A program made the position numbers and the translations under genes. Below the pieces are notes generated by a model. That model was not told where the DNA came from. It saw only the letters and a program-made list of their open reading frames with translations, and did not search any database. A DNA stretch of 64,000 bases from Streptococcus sp. HMSC072G04 (lineage in GTDB: Bacteria; Bacillota; Bacilli; Lactobacillales; Streptococcaceae): contig NZ_KV812011.1 in the NCBI RefSeq assembly GCF_001813295.1, positions 26,952 through 90,951 of the forward strand, written 5' to 3'. Of the stretch, positions 18,940 to 28,372 are shown in pieces (the stretch's first letter is position 1; every line of letters starts with the position of its first letter).

Positions 18940-19197
18940 ATGACACCTGAAAAAATCGCTCGTATCAATGAGCTTGCTAAAAAGAAAAAAACAGAAGGTT
19001 TGACTCCTGAAGAAGCAGTGGAACAAGCAAAACTTCGTGAAGAATACATTGAAGGTTATCGTCGTTCGGTTCGTCACCACATCGAAGGGATCAAAATTGT
19101 GGATGAAGAAGGTAACGATGTAACACCTGAGAAACTACGCCAAGTGCAACGGGAAAAAGGTTTGCATGGCCGTAGTCTCGATGACCCTAATTCATAA
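18940..19197 (+). CDS. DUF896 (YnzC/UPF0291) family protein
   Basis: 85-residue cytoplasmic protein. Family pattern: [58 protein letters not shown]. In Bacillus a member (YnzC) belongs to the SOS regulon, but function is unknown. Lies 33 bases after glyS with no terminator between, so probably co-transcribed with it; a strong terminator follows. Confidence 0.9.
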   Translation: MTPEKIARINELAKKKKTEGLTPEEAVEQAKLREEYIEGYRRSVRHHIEGIKIVDEEGNDVTPEKLRQVQREKGLHGRSLDDPNS

Positions 19198-19200
19198 GCA

Positions 19201-19234
19201 AAAGAGTGCTGGAAGAGATTTCAGCACTCTTTTT
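19201..19234 (+). terminator. Terminator of the glyQS-DUF896 operon
   Basis: AAAGAGTGCTG / CAGCACTCTTT with trailing TT. Confidence 0.88.
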
Positions 19235-19241
19235 AATCTAT

Positions 19242-19256
19242 AAAATTCAGAATATT
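19242..19256 (+). promoter_or_regulatory. Possible CodY box upstream of the permease promoter
   Basis: 15-mer with 12 of 15 matches to AATTTTCWGAAAATT, centred about 18 bp upstream of the -35. Confidence 0.35.
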
Positions 19257-19266
19257 CTGGACTGGA

Positions 19267-19295
19267 TTGACCAATTTTTAAAAACATGGTATAGT
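19267..19295 (+). promoter_or_regulatory. Amino acid permease promoter
   Basis: TTGACC (19267-19272), 17 bp, TATAGT (19290-19295). Confidence 0.75.
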
Positions 19296-19319
19296 AGATT
19301 GTATGAAAATTTGAAGTAT

Positions 19320-19334
19320 ACTTTTCTGAAAATA
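19320..19334 (+). promoter_or_regulatory. CodY box in the permease leader
   Basis: ACTTTTCTGAAAATA matches the CodY consensus AATTTTCWGAAAATT at 13 of 15 positions, about 18 bases after the predicted transcription start. CodY here would block elongation when branched-chain amino acids are plentiful. Confidence 0.55.
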
Positions 19335-19360
19335 TACAGAAAAAGAATTGGAGTAATTAT

Positions 19361-20743
19361 ATGTCAAAAAAACATCATCCTGGTGAAGAAACCGAAAATG
19401 GGATGGTTCGTGGTCTGCAAAATCGGCATGTTCAGCTGATCGCTATTGCAGGAACCATCGGGACAGGACTCTTTCTTGGAGCCGGTCGTTCCCTTTCTTT
19501 GACAGGGCCCTCTATTATTTTAGTCTATATGCTGACTGGCGCCTTCATGTACTTGATGATGCGGGCAATCGGAGAAATGCTATATATGGACCCTGATCAA
19601 CACACCTTTATCAACTTTATCACCAAGTATATAGGAAAAGGTTGGGGTTATTTTTCAGGATGGTCCTATTGGGTCTCCTTGGTATTTTTGGGAATGGCAG
19701 AGATCACCGCTGTTTCCAACTATGTCCAGCTTTGGTTTCCAAATTGGCCAGCCTGGCAGATTCAAATTATCTTTTTAGCGCTCTTAAGTTGTGTAAACTT
19801 GATCGCTGTGAAGGTTTTTGGAGAGGTTGAATTCTGGTTTGGAATGATCAAGATTGTCACTATTTTAGCCTTGATCGCAACAGGAATCTTTATGGTGACG
19901 ACGAATTTTGAAACACCAGCTGGACACGCTAGCTTAAGTAACATTACCAATGGTTTTCAAATGTTTCCAAATGGTTGGGTCAAGTTCGTCATGGCCTTCC
20001 AAATGGTCTTCTTTGCTTACCAAGCAATCGAATTTGTTGGAATTACTACTTCTGAAACAGCTAATCCCCGACAAGTATTGCCAAAAGCTATTAAAGAAAT
20101 TCCAATCCGGATTGTAATCTTTTATGTAGGAGCTTTGTTGGCGATTATGGCTATTTTCCCTTGGCAACAGCTTCCTGTCAATAAGTCACCGTTTGTAACG
20201 GTCTTTCAGATGGTAGGAATCAAGTGGGCAGCAGGATTGATTAATTTTGTTGTACTGACAGCTGCGGCATCTTCCTTGAATTCCACCCTCTATTCAACAG
20301 GGCGTCACTTGTACCAGATTGCAAAAGAAACACCAAACAGTAAAGTGATGAATCGTTTGAAACTGAATAGCTTATCTCGTATGGGGATTCCAAGTCGGGC
20401 GATTATTTTTTCTGCGATTGTGGTTGCTGTTTCAGCCTTTATCAATGTCTTGCCAGGTGTCTCAGATGCCTTTGCCTTGATTACGGCATCTTCTTCTGGT
20501 GTCTACATTGCTATTTACATTTTGACTATGCTTGCCCATCTTAAGTACCGTAAATCGAAAGAATTTATGCCAGATGGGTTTGTCATGCCAGCCTATAAAG
20601 TGTTGAATCCATTAACCATTGTTTTCTTCCTCTTTGTATTCGTTTGTCTCTTCTTGCAAGAATCAACATACATTGGAGCGATTGGAGCAACCATCTGGAT
20701 CATTCTTTTTGGGATTTACAGCAATTGGAAACATAATCAATAA
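19361..20743 (+). CDS. Amino acid permease (APC superfamily, AAT/CycA-like)
   Basis: 460-residue inner-membrane proton-coupled amino acid transporter with 12 predicted helices. N-terminus GMVRGLQNRHVQLIAIAGTIGTGLFLGAGRSLSLTGPS is the family signature, including the unwound helix-1 GTIGTG substrate motif; ETANPRQVLPKAI is the conserved cytoplasmic loop. Similarity to the CycA/AapA group suggests small neutral amino acids such as alanine, glycine or serine, but specificity is not proven. Monocistronic, with two CodY-like boxes around its promoter, fitting control by amino acid supply. Confidence 0.9.
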   Translation: MSKKHHPGEETENGMVRGLQNRHVQLIAIAGTIGTGLFLGAGRSLSLTGPSIILVYMLTGAFMYLMMRAIGEMLYMDPDQHTFINFITKYIGKGWGYFSGWSYWVSLVFLGMAEITAVSNYVQLWFPNWPAWQIQIIFLALLSCVNLIAVKVFGEVEFWFGMIKIVTILALIATGIFMVTTNFETPAGHASLSNITNGFQMFPNGWVKFVMAFQMVFFAYQAIEFVGITTSETANPRQVLPKAIKEIPIRIVIFYVGALLAIMAIFPWQQLPVNKSPFVTVFQMVGIKWAAGLINFVVLTAAASSLNSTLYSTGRHLYQIAKETPNSKVMNRLKLNSLSRMGIPSRAIIFSAIVVAVSAFINVLPGVSDAFALITASSSGVYIAIYILTMLAHLKYRKSKEFMPDGFVMPAYKVLNPLTIVFFLFVFVCLFLQESTYIGAIGATIWIILFGIYSNWKHNQ

Positions 20744-20754
20744 ACCGCAAGAGA

Positions 20755-20880
20755 GTGGGACAGAAATCGGTAATTCGTTAGAATTCGATTTCGTCGTCCC
20801 ACCTCCGCACAGTTGAGTAGGACTGTAAAAGCTGATGAAATCAGCGTAGTAGAGCCCACTCAACCACTGCGTCTTGCTCG
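20755..20880 (+). repeat. Dispersed intergenic hairpin repeat, copy A
   Basis: Hairpin 1: GTGGGAC (20755-20761) with GTCCCAC (20796-20802) plus inner GAAATCG/CGATTTC. Hairpin 2: GTTGAGT (20812-20818) with ACTCAAC (20858-20864), containing GCTGAT-GAA-ATCAGC. It ends in ACTGCGTCTTGCTCG. Related copies lie at 32863 and 33036. Confidence 0.75.
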
Positions 20881-20898
20881 ACAATCCAAAAATAATTG

Positions 20899-20929
20899 AG
20901 AGGCTAGGACTTTTGTCCCAGCCTCTTTA
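20899..20929 (+). terminator. Terminator downstream of the permease and repeat
   Basis: GAGGCTAGGAC / GTCCCAGCCTC with TTTATT. Confidence 0.75.
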
Positions 20930-20979
20930 TTATTTCAGAGCTAGTTTCCTTTTTGTAAGAAATTTCTTGGGGGATTAGA

Positions 20980-21026
20980 AAAAAACAGGGACGGAGGAAA
21001 TTAGTTTTCTTCCATCTCTGTTTTTT
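20980..21026 (-). terminator. Bidirectional terminator at the end of the small minus-strand gene
   Basis: AACAGGGACGGAGGAAA pairs with TTTTCTTCCATCTCTGTT, flanked by A6 and T6. The stop codon of the minus-strand gene is in the loop. Confidence 0.7.
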
Positions 21027-21180
21027 GTCCTTGAATAGCTTTTTTGAGCCACCAAAGTGAGCCGACTAGGATCAGGGCAGCAAGCCAAAAAATCCAAGCC
21101 TCAATAGTGGTTAGAAAAAAGTAGAGAGCGATAGCATCGACCAATAAAAGTGGGATGAGAATCTGTTTTCTTATTTTCAT
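21001..21180 (-). CDS. 59-residue membrane protein, unknown function, probably leaderless mRNA
   Basis: Short ORF on the minus strand: Met-Lys-Ile-Arg-Lys start, two hydrophobic helices (about 7-24 and 28-45, the second rich in Trp), then a short charged tail ending EMEEN. Support as a real gene: hydrophobic-helix pattern with positive-inside N-terminus, own promoter (TTGTTT at 21209-21214, 16 bp, TACAAT at 21187-21192) and a terminator at its stop. Only 6 bases separate the -10 from the ATG and there is no Shine-Dalgarno, so the message would start at or near the ATG. Function not recognised. Confidence 0.6.
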   Translation of the reverse strand: MKIRKQILIPLLLVDAIALYFFLTTIEAWIFWLAALILVGSLWWLKKAIQGQKTEMEEN

Positions 21181-21186
21181 AAGAAT

Positions 21187-21214
21187 ATTGTATCATAAAT
21201 CCTAGAGGAAACAA
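21187..21214 (-). promoter_or_regulatory. Promoter of the 59-residue membrane protein
   Basis: On the minus strand TTGTTT-16-TACAAT, with the start codon 6 bases after the -10. Confidence 0.5.
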
Positions 21215-21315
21215 GTGAAATCAAGCCTTTCTAGGTATTTTGTAGGATCCGAAAAGGTCCGATAAGATTAGTTAGTGAATTTTCTTTCAGGAGTGCATCT
21301 TGGTCCCATTTGTGG

Positions 21316-21321
21316 TAAAAT
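21316..21321 (+). promoter_or_regulatory. -10 of the rsmH-ftsL-pbpX-mraY operon
   Basis: TAAAAT with extended TGG, 9 bases before the rsmH ATG; no convincing -35. The leader is very short. Confidence 0.4.
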
Positions 21322-21330
21322 AGTAAAGAT

Positions 21331-22281
21331 ATGAGTAAAGAATTTCATCATGTAACGGTTTTGCTTCATGAAACGATCGATATGCTGGATGTTAAGCCAG
21401 ATGGGATCTATGTAGACGCCACATTGGGTGGGGCAGGCCACAGCGAATATTTGTTAACAAAATTAAATGAATCGGGCCATCTTTATGCCTTTGACCAAGA
21501 TCAGCATGCAATTGAGAATGCAAAGATTCGTTTGGCTCCATTCATCGAGAAAGGTATGGTGACCTTCATTAAGGATAACTTTCGTCATTTGAAGGAACGT
21601 CTAAACGAATTGGGTGTGACTGAAATTGATGGAATCTGTTATGACCTAGGTGTGTCTAGTCCTCAGTTAGATGAACGGGAACGCGGATTTTCTTACAAGA
21701 AAGATGCGCCACTGGACATGCGGATGAATCAAGAAGCTTCCTTGACAGCCTATGAGGTCGTTAATAGCTACGATTACCATGATCTAGTCCGTATTTTTTT
21801 CAAATATGGAGAGGACAAATTTTCCAAGCAAATTGCGCGGAAAATTGAGCAAGCACGAGCAATTAAACCGATTGAAACAACGACTGAATTAGCAGAGATT
21901 ATTAAATCTGCTAAACCAGCTAAGGAGCTCAAGAAAAAGGGCCATCCTGCTAAACAGATTTTCCAAGCCATTCGTATCGAAGTCAATGATGAACTGGGAG
22001 CTGCAGATGAATCGATTCAGCAAGCCATGGATTTGTTGGCCCTCGATGGTCGTATTTCTGTGATTACCTTTCATTCGTTAGAGGATCGATTGACCAAACA
22101 ATTGTTTAAAGAAGCTTCGACGGTTGAGGTTCCAAAGGGACTTCCCTTTATTCCAGATGATTTGAAACCAAAGATGGAGTTGGTCAACCGGAAACCTATT
22201 TTGCCAAGTGATGAAGAGCTTGAGGATAATAATCGATCCCATTCAGCAAAACTACGGGTTGCTCGAAAAATACACAAGTAA
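21331..22281 (+). CDS. rsmH: 16S rRNA (cytosine(1402)-N4)-methyltransferase RsmH
   Basis: SAM-dependent rRNA methyltransferase (formerly MraW), 316 residues. Motifs: [28 protein letters not shown] (SAM loop), [33 protein letters not shown] and the C-terminal [14 protein letters not shown]. First gene of the conserved division/cell-wall cluster rsmH-ftsL-pbpX-mraY. Ribosome binding site is weak. Confidence 0.97.
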   Translation: MSKEFHHVTVLLHETIDMLDVKPDGIYVDATLGGAGHSEYLLTKLNESGHLYAFDQDQHAIENAKIRLAPFIEKGMVTFIKDNFRHLKERLNELGVTEIDGICYDLGVSSPQLDERERGFSYKKDAPLDMRMNQEASLTAYEVVNSYDYHDLVRIFFKYGEDKFSKQIARKIEQARAIKPIETTTELAEIIKSAKPAKELKKKGHPAKQIFQAIRIEVNDELGAADESIQQAMDLLALDGRISVITFHSLEDRLTKQLFKEASTVEVPKGLPFIPDDLKPKMELVNRKPILPSDEELEDNNRSHSAKLRVARKIHK

Positions 22282-22292
22282 GAGGAATTGAT

Positions 22293-22628
22293 ATGGCAGC
22301 AAGAGATGAGAGAACAAGAACACAGGTACTTCAAGACCGCTTTCGCCGTTTCTCAAGAGTAGAAAAGGCTTTTTATGGGTCGATTGTCCTAACAGCTGTT
22401 ATTTTAGCCATTAGTATCGTCTTTATGCAGACACGGATTTTACAAGTTCAAAGTGAATTGACTGATTTGAATACGGAACTAGAAGCCAAAAAGACAGAGT
22501 TGGCAGATGTTCGTCAAGAGGTCAATGAATTAACACGTTATGACCGCTTATCACAGTTGGCTAGCTCCCAAGGAATGAAGCTGCAAAAAGAAAATCGAAA
22601 AACAGTGAGTGCAAGTAGTGATGAATAA
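22293..22628 (+). CDS. ftsL: Cell division protein FtsL
   Basis: 111-residue bitopic divisome protein partnering DivIC/FtsB and DivIB. Short basic cytoplasmic part, one membrane helix (about residues 28-45: [18 protein letters not shown]), then an extracellular coiled coil with heptad Leu ([31 protein letters not shown]). Family sequence is poorly conserved, but architecture and place between rsmH and pbpX make the call safe. It overlaps pbpX by 8 bases. Confidence 0.93.
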   Translation: MAARDERTRTQVLQDRFRRFSRVEKAFYGSIVLTAVILAISIVFMQTRILQVQSELTDLNTELEAKKTELADVRQEVNELTRYDRLSQLASSQGMKLQKENRKTVSASSDE

Positions 22629-24903
22629 ATTCAAAAAATTTTTGATCGGGTATTCGATAAAGAAACGTCGCTTGCCGGATCAGAATCGAAAACAAGTTGG
22701 GAAAAATCTCAGTGTACTGGCGATTTTCCTCTTTTTTCTCTTTCTGATTAATTTTGCAATGATCATTGGGACTGACAAAAAATTTGGTGTGACCTTATCG
22801 GATCAAGCCAAAAAAGTCCATGAGCAGACGGTCATTGTTCCTGCAAAACGTGGAACGATCTACGACCGAAATGGAGCAGTAATTGCTGAAGATGCGACGA
22901 CCTATAACGTTTATGCGGTTATTGATAAAAAGTACAAATCAGCAACTGGGAAAGTCCTCTATGTAGAAGAGAGCCAATTTAAAAAAGTAGCAGAAATCTT
23001 TAAGCAGTACTTAGGGATGGATGAGGATTACGTCATTCAACAGTTGTCGCAAAAGAAATTGAAACAAGTTTCTTTTGGCTCGAACGGAAACGGCATAACT
23101 TATAGCAATATGACGGCCATCCGTGAGGCCATGGAAGCGGCGAAAATTGAAGGAGTTGCCTTTACAACTAGTCCAAATCGGAGCTATAAAAATGGAGTTT
23201 TTGCCTCTCAATTTATAGGTCAGGCCTCTCTTCAAGAAGATAAAGAGGGGAATAAAACCCTGAAGGGGCAATCAGGGATGGAGAAATCCCTCGATCGTAT
23301 TCTCGCTGGTCAAAATGGGGTTATCACCTATGACAAAGACCGAAACGGCAATATCGTTCCTGGTTCAGATAAGGTTTCTGTCAAAACAGAAGATGGAAAA
23401 GATGTCTATACGACTATTTCAGCAGAGTTGCAGACCTACCTTGAGACGCGAATGGATGTTTTCCAAGAAAAAGTAAAAGGAAAGTATGTTAGTGCGACTC
23501 TTGTGAGTGCAAAAACTGGAGAGATCCTAGCGACAACGCAACGTCCATCCTATAATGCGGATACCAAACAAGGGTTGGATCTGAAAAACTTGAAAACCTG
23601 GAATACCATCCTTTATCAAGATCAATATGAACCGGGTTCAACGATGAAGGTCATGTTATTAGCTTCGGCGATTGATCATGGAACCTTCCCAGCTTATAAT
23701 GAGGGATACTACAATAACGAACTACAAGTAAAAGATGCGACCATCCGTGACTGGGATGTCAATATGGGGCTGTCTGAAGGTCGCTATATGAATATCGCAC
23801 AGGGATTTGCTTACTCAAGTAACGTGGGGATGACCCGCTTAGAGCAAAAAATGGGAAATGCTGTCTGGATGGACTATCTAACCCGCTTTAAATTCGGTCT
23901 TCCGACCCGTTTTGGAATGGGAAATGAAGCTTACGGGGGTCTTCCAGGGGATAACTATGTCAGTCAGGCACAATCTGCCTTTGGTCAAGGGATTTCCGTC
24001 AGTCAAACCCAAATGTTACGGGCCTTTAGTGCCATCGCTAATGATGGACAAATGTTGGAGCCGAAGTTTATTAGTGCTATTTACGATAAAAAATCAGACA
24101 CAGCCCGCAAATCAAAAAAAGAAGTTGTTGGAAAACCAGTTTCAGGATCAGCTGCGCAACAGACACGGAACTATATGATCACCGTCGGAACAGATCCAGA
24201 GTATGGAACCTTGTACAGTGATGGACCCATCATTCAGGTACCCGGTCAAAACGTTGCGGTGAAATCAGGGACTGCCCAAATGGCGACAGATCAAGGATAC
24301 TTGCAAGGAGAAAATGATTATATCAACTCGGTTGTAGCCATGACACCTGCAGAAGATCCTGAATTCATTATGTATGTGACGGTCCAACAACCAGAAGTGA
24401 AATTCTCAGCCACCAGCTGGGAAGAGTTGGTCAATCCTATTTTGGAAGATGCAGTTGCTTTAAAAGACGAATTGCATTTGACATCAGAGGCACCAACTTT
24501 GGATGGTGTGACCAAAGAAACGACCTACAAAATCCCTTCAGTAGAAACTCTCTCTAAGGAGTTGAATCTGAAACAAAATCTGAGCCCAGGTGCTTATTCA
24601 GAGGAATTGCGTCGCAATTTGGTGCAGCCAATTGTCCTAGGAACCGGGGAAAATATCCGCAAAATGTCTGTGGATGTAGGCTCTAAAGTCAAAGCCAATC
24701 AGCAAGTATTGTTATTAACAGAAGACTTTGATGCGGTTCCAGATATGTATGGTTGGACAAAGAAAAATGCTGATATCTTTGGAGAATGGACTGGAATTGA
24801 GATTACCTATAAAGGTAGTGGAAAGAAAGTAACCAAACAAAGTGTCAAAATGAACACCTCACTCAATAAAACTAAAAAGATTACCTTAACATTAGGAGAC
24901 TAA
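22621..24903 (+). CDS. pbpX: Penicillin-binding protein 2X (class B transpeptidase)
   Basis: Septal peptidoglycan transpeptidase partnering FtsW. 760 residues: one N-terminal helix (about 31-50), dimerisation domain with RGTIYDRNG, transpeptidase domain with S340-TMK, S399-SN and K548-SGT, then two C-terminal PASTA domains (VPDMYGWT near the end). The active-site S-T-M-K keeps the Thr that is altered in many beta-lactam-resistant relatives. I chose ATG 22621 because it gives the usual streptococcal N-terminus; an upstream GTG (22609) adds four residues inside ftsL. Confidence 0.96.
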   Translation: MNKFKKFLIGYSIKKRRLPDQNRKQVGKNLSVLAIFLFFLFLINFAMIIGTDKKFGVTLSDQAKKVHEQTVIVPAKRGTIYDRNGAVIAEDATTYNVYAVIDKKYKSATGKVLYVEESQFKKVAEIFKQYLGMDEDYVIQQLSQKKLKQVSFGSNGNGITYSNMTAIREAMEAAKIEGVAFTTSPNRSYKNGVFASQFIGQASLQEDKEGNKTLKGQSGMEKSLDRILAGQNGVITYDKDRNGNIVPGSDKVSVKTEDGKDVYTTISAELQTYLETRMDVFQEKVKGKYVSATLVSAKTGEILATTQRPSYNADTKQGLDLKNLKTWNTILYQDQYEPGSTMKVMLLASAIDHGTFPAYNEGYYNNELQVKDATIRDWDVNMGLSEGRYMNIAQGFAYSSNVGMTRLEQKMGNAVWMDYLTRFKFGLPTRFGMGNEAYGGLPGDNYVSQAQSAFGQGISVSQTQMLRAFSAIANDGQMLEPKFISAIYDKKSDTARKSKKEVVGKPVSGSAAQQTRNYMITVGTDPEYGTLYSDGPIIQVPGQNVAVKSGTAQMATDQGYLQGENDYINSVVAMTPAEDPEFIMYVTVQQPEVKFSATSWEELVNPILEDAVALKDELHLTSEAPTLDGVTKETTYKIPSVETLSKELNLKQNLSPGAYSEELRRNLVQPIVLGTGENIRKMSVDVGSKVKANQQVLLLTEDFDAVPDMYGWTKKNADIFGEWTGIEITYKGSGKKVTKQSVKMNTSLNKTKKITLTLGD

Positions 24904-24904
24904 G

Positions 24905-25897
24905 ATGTATATTGCTACGATCCTTGTATCGTTTCTATTAACAGTGGCTGCTATTCCAGCCTTTATTCGATTTTACCATCGTGCTCATATTTCCGGGCAA
25001 CAAATGCACGAAGATGTGAAACAACACAAAGCGAAAGCTGGCACTCCGACAATGGGGGGAGTTGTATTTCTCATTACAGCCGTTCTAGTTAGTTTTGTCG
25101 TTACCGTATTGACTGGAAATTTCACGCGCCCTGTTCAACTGATTCTATTTATCTTGATTCTTTATGGAATTGTTGGATTTTTGGATGACTTTTTAAAAGT
25201 TTTTCGTAAGATTAATGAAGGTCTTAACCCAAAACAAAAATTGGCCCTTCAACTTGTTGGTGGAATCATCTTCTATATTTTTTCTGAACGCCACGGTGCA
25301 GGAAGCCTTTTGAATGTTTTCGGATATGAACTTTACTTGGGCTATTTCTACATTCTCTTTGCTTTATTTTGGTTGGTTGGTTTTTCAAATGCGGTCAATT
25401 TGACAGATGGGATTGATGGATTAGCCAGCATCTCCGTTGCCATTAGCCTGAGTGCCTATTCCTTTATTGCCTATATGCAAGGGAAATGGGACATTCTCTT
25501 TGTCACCTTGAGTATGATTGGGGCCTTGCTAGGATTCTTTGTCTTCAACCACAAGCCGGCTAAAATCTTTATGGGAGATGTCGGTAGTCTAGCTCTTGGA
25601 GGGATGCTTGCAGCTTTGTCAATGGCTTTGCATGTCGAGTGGACGTTGCTCTTAATTGGTCTGGTCTATGTCATTGAAACGGGTTCAGTAATGCTACAAG
25701 TGACCTATTTCAAATGGACCAAGAAACGTTACGGGGAAGGACGTCGGATTTTCCGAATGACTCCTTTCCACCATCATTTAGAATTGGGTGGCCTTTCTGG
25801 CATTGGCCGAAACTGGTCAGAATGGAAAGTGGATGCCTTTATGTGGAGCATTGCCTTAGTGACAAGTGTCGTGACTCTAGTCCTTCTCTACCTATAA
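24905..25897 (+). CDS. mraY: Phospho-N-acetylmuramoyl-pentapeptide transferase MraY
   Basis: Makes lipid I from UDP-MurNAc-pentapeptide and undecaprenyl phosphate. 330 residues with ten predicted helices. Motifs: [17 protein letters not shown], the Asp pair in [34 protein letters not shown] and the HHH of [12 protein letters not shown]. Begins one base after pbpX, with AGGAG ahead; last gene of the cluster and followed by a terminator. Confidence 0.97.
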   Translation: MYIATILVSFLLTVAAIPAFIRFYHRAHISGQQMHEDVKQHKAKAGTPTMGGVVFLITAVLVSFVVTVLTGNFTRPVQLILFILILYGIVGFLDDFLKVFRKINEGLNPKQKLALQLVGGIIFYIFSERHGAGSLLNVFGYELYLGYFYILFALFWLVGFSNAVNLTDGIDGLASISVAISLSAYSFIAYMQGKWDILFVTLSMIGALLGFFVFNHKPAKIFMGDVGSLALGGMLAALSMALHVEWTLLLIGLVYVIETGSVMLQVTYFKWTKKRYGEGRRIFRMTPFHHHLELGGLSGIGRNWSEWKVDAFMWSIALVTSVVTLVLLYL

Positions 25898-25928
25898 AAC
25901 GACGGTGGGCTTGCCCATCGTTTTTTTG
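25897..25928 (+). terminator. Terminator after mraY
   Basis: AACGACGGTGGGC / GCCCATCGTT with T7. Confidence 0.85.
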
Positions 25929-25997
25929 CTGACTCAGAGAGACTTCGCTGGTTAGGAAAAATGACCCATAAGAGAGGCAAGAAGACAGCTTTTCTGA

Positions 25998-26003
25998 TAT
26001 AAT
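25998..26003 (+). promoter_or_regulatory. Extended -10 of the DEAD-box helicase gene
   Basis: TGA-TATAAT (25995-26003); the -35 is poor. Confidence 0.5.
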
Positions 26004-26031
26004 AATAGAGATCATGAAAGGAACTGAGAAA

Positions 26032-27375
26032 ATGAAATTTACAGAGTTTAATTTTAAGCCCTATATTCAAGAGGCACTGAAAGAAATCAATTTTAGAGAA
26101 GCAACCGAAGTACAGGAAAAACTAATTCCGATTGTCCTAGCTGGAAATGATTTGGTTGGAGAGTCAAAGACAGGTTCTGGGAAGACCCATACTTTCCTCT
26201 TGCCGATTTTTCAAACCTTAAATGAAGATAGTGAGCAAGTTGAAGCGGTCATCACGGCTCCTAGTCGGGAGTTGGCGACGCAAATTTACCAAGCTGCTCG
26301 TCAAATCGCTAGTCATTCTGACAAAGAGATTCGGATTGTGAATTATGTTGGAGGAACGGATAAAAGCCGTCAGATTGAAAAATTGCAGGTCAAACAACCA
26401 CATATCGTTATTGGAACTCCAGGCCGGATCTATGATCTGGTTGCATCGGGTGATCTGGCTATTCATAAGGCCCATACTTTTGTGGTAGATGAGGCAGATA
26501 TGACACTGGACATGGGATTCTTGTCTACTGTGGATAAGATTGCTTCAAGGCTTCCGCAACAACTGCAATTTTTAGTTTTTTCAGCCACCATTCCGCAAAA
26601 ATTGCAGCCTTTCTTGAAAAAATATCTCTCAAACCCAGTCATGGAGCAAATTAAGACTAAGACGGTGATTTCAGATACCATCGATAATTGGCTGGTTTCC
26701 ACCAAGGGTCGGGATAAAAATGAGCAAATTTACCAATTGACCAAGACCTTGCAACCTTATTTGGCCATGATTTTCGTTAATACCAAAACGAGAGCAGATG
26801 ATCTCCATGCCTATTTGGTGGCTCAGGGATTGAAAGTGGCAAAGATTCACGGAGATATCCCACCACGTGAACGGAAACGGATCATGAATCAGGTTAAAAA
26901 TCTTGATTTTGAGTATATTGTGGCCACAGATTTAGCGGCTCGTGGAATTGATATCGAAGGGGTGAGTCATGTCATCAACGATGCTATTCCACAAGATCTT
27001 TCTTTCTTTGTCCACCGTGTCGGTCGGACAGGACGCAATGGTCTACCAGGTGTCGCTATTACTCTTTATCAACCGAGTGATGATTCAGATATCCGTGAAC
27101 TAGAAAAAATGGGCATTCGTTTCGTACCGAAAGTGTTGAAAAATGGGGTTATTGAAGATACTTATGATCGGGACAGACGGGCGAATCGTGAGAAAAAGCA
27201 AGAGAAACTCGACATCGAAATGATTGGTCTGGTGAAGAAGAAAAAGAAAAAAATCAAACCAGGCTACAAGAAAAAAATCAAATGGGCAGTTGATGAAAAG
27301 CGGAGAAAAGCTAAGCGAGCTGAAAACCGTGCGCGTGGTCGGGCGGAACGTAAGGCCAAACGCCAAACTTTCTAA
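26032..27375 (+). CDS. DEAD-box ATP-dependent RNA helicase (CshB-like)
   Basis: RNA unwinding enzyme, 447 residues. Q-motif region FREATEVQEKLIP, Walker A SKTGSGKTH, motif Ia APSRELA, motif Ib TPGRI, DEAD in VDEADMTLDMGF, SAT in FSATIP, motif IV/V ATDLAARGIDI and motif VI HRVGRTGRNG. The tail is very basic (KKKKKKIKPGYKKK and RARGRAERKAKRQ), suited to RNA binding. ATG 26032 has AAAGGA 9 bases upstream; an earlier ATG (26014) overlaps that site. Probably a cold/stress RNA helicase; exact role unknown. Confidence 0.93.
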   Translation: MKFTEFNFKPYIQEALKEINFREATEVQEKLIPIVLAGNDLVGESKTGSGKTHTFLLPIFQTLNEDSEQVEAVITAPSRELATQIYQAARQIASHSDKEIRIVNYVGGTDKSRQIEKLQVKQPHIVIGTPGRIYDLVASGDLAIHKAHTFVVDEADMTLDMGFLSTVDKIASRLPQQLQFLVFSATIPQKLQPFLKKYLSNPVMEQIKTKTVISDTIDNWLVSTKGRDKNEQIYQLTKTLQPYLAMIFVNTKTRADDLHAYLVAQGLKVAKIHGDIPPRERKRIMNQVKNLDFEYIVATDLAARGIDIEGVSHVINDAIPQDLSFFVHRVGRTGRNGLPGVAITLYQPSDDSDIRELEKMGIRFVPKVLKNGVIEDTYDRDRRANREKKQEKLDIEMIGLVKKKKKKIKPGYKKKIKWAVDEKRRKAKRAENRARGRAERKAKRQTF

Positions 27376-27462
27376 CCCCTTCTTTCAAATGTTCAGAAGA
27401 AAACATAGATTTTCTTTATGAACTCCATAAAGAAAAACTATTAGGAACTTGTCTAAAATTAT

Positions 27463-27495
27463 GATAGACTAAATTTGAGTAGTCTATCATTTTTC
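27463..27495 (+). terminator. Terminator downstream of the helicase gene
   Basis: GATAGACTA / TAGTCTATC, 8-base loop, then ATTTTT. Confidence 0.7.
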
Positions 27496-27512
27496 TATTT
27501 CTGTAGCAATTT

Positions 27513-27542
27513 TTGGAATTCCGATAGTGAATGTGATAGAAT
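27513..27542 (+). promoter_or_regulatory. Promoter of the amino acid ABC transporter
   Basis: TTGGAA (27513-27518), 18 bp, TAGAAT (27537-27542), extended TGA. Confidence 0.5.
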
Positions 27543-27571
27543 GTTTATGTTCGAGAAAGGAAGTAACAAAA

Positions 27572-28372
27572 ATGTTTACAACTAATCTTTTAGCTGCCAA
27601 CTGGTATGCTGACTTTTTAAAACACGTTCCAGATAGCAAGCTGTTTAGTTTGAGAGCCGTATTGGATGCATTTCCGTCTGTCATAGGAAAATTGCCTGTG
27701 ACGATTTTACTAGCCCTAGGAGGCGCATTTTTTGGGATTATTTTTGCCATGATTTTTGCTCTGGTCAAAATTAATCGTGTACGAATTCTATACCCGATTC
27801 AAGCTGTTTTTGTCAGTTTTTTACGGGGGACTCCTTTGTTGGTTCAGTTGATGTTGACCTATTATGGGATTCCTCTTATTTTAAAAGCAATCAATCAGTC
27901 TTATGGAACAGCTTTTAATATTAATGCTATTCCAGCTGAGTTATTTGCAATTGTGGCTCTTGCCTTTAATGAGGCAGCTTATGCGAGTGAAACCATCCGG
28001 GCAGCCATTTTATCAGTGGATCCTGGTGAAATTGAGGCAGCGCGTAGTCTTGGGATGACCAACCGTCAAGTTTATCGCCGGATTATTATTCCCAATGCAG
28101 CAGTCGTTGCAACTCCTACTTTAATCAACTCTCTCATTGGCTTGACCAAGGGGACCTCGCTCGCCTTTAGTGCCAGTGTGGTTGAAATTTTTGCTCAAGC
28201 ACGGATTATTGGGGGGAGCGATTTGAAGTACTTTGAACGCTTTATCACGGTATCGATTGTTTACTGGATTGTGAACATTCTCATTGAAATACTAGGCCGT
28301 CACATTGAACGTCGACTGGATATTGAGACTCCCGTAGCAATTGATTTACCAGATCAGGAGGTCCGGATCTAA
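27572..28372 (+). CDS. Polar amino acid ABC transporter permease
   Basis: HisM/GlnP-type membrane subunit of an importer, 266 residues, about five helices. It has the type I permease signature for contact with the ATPase: EAARSLGMTNRQVYRRIIIPNA, preceded by FNEAAYASETIRAAI. ATG 27572 follows GAAAGGAAG; an in-frame GTG at 27527 would add a non-homologous extension. It overlaps the ATPase gene by one base. No substrate-binding protein is encoded here. Adjacent trxB hints at cystine, but that is only context. Confidence 0.9.
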   Translation: MFTTNLLAANWYADFLKHVPDSKLFSLRAVLDAFPSVIGKLPVTILLALGGAFFGIIFAMIFALVKINRVRILYPIQAVFVSFLRGTPLLVQLMLTYYGIPLILKAINQSYGTAFNINAIPAELFAIVALAFNEAAYASETIRAAILSVDPGEIEAARSLGMTNRQVYRRIIIPNAAVVATPTLINSLIGLTKGTSLAFSASVVEIFAQARIIGGSDLKYFERFITVSIVYWIVNILIEILGRHIERRLDIETPVAIDLPDQEVRI

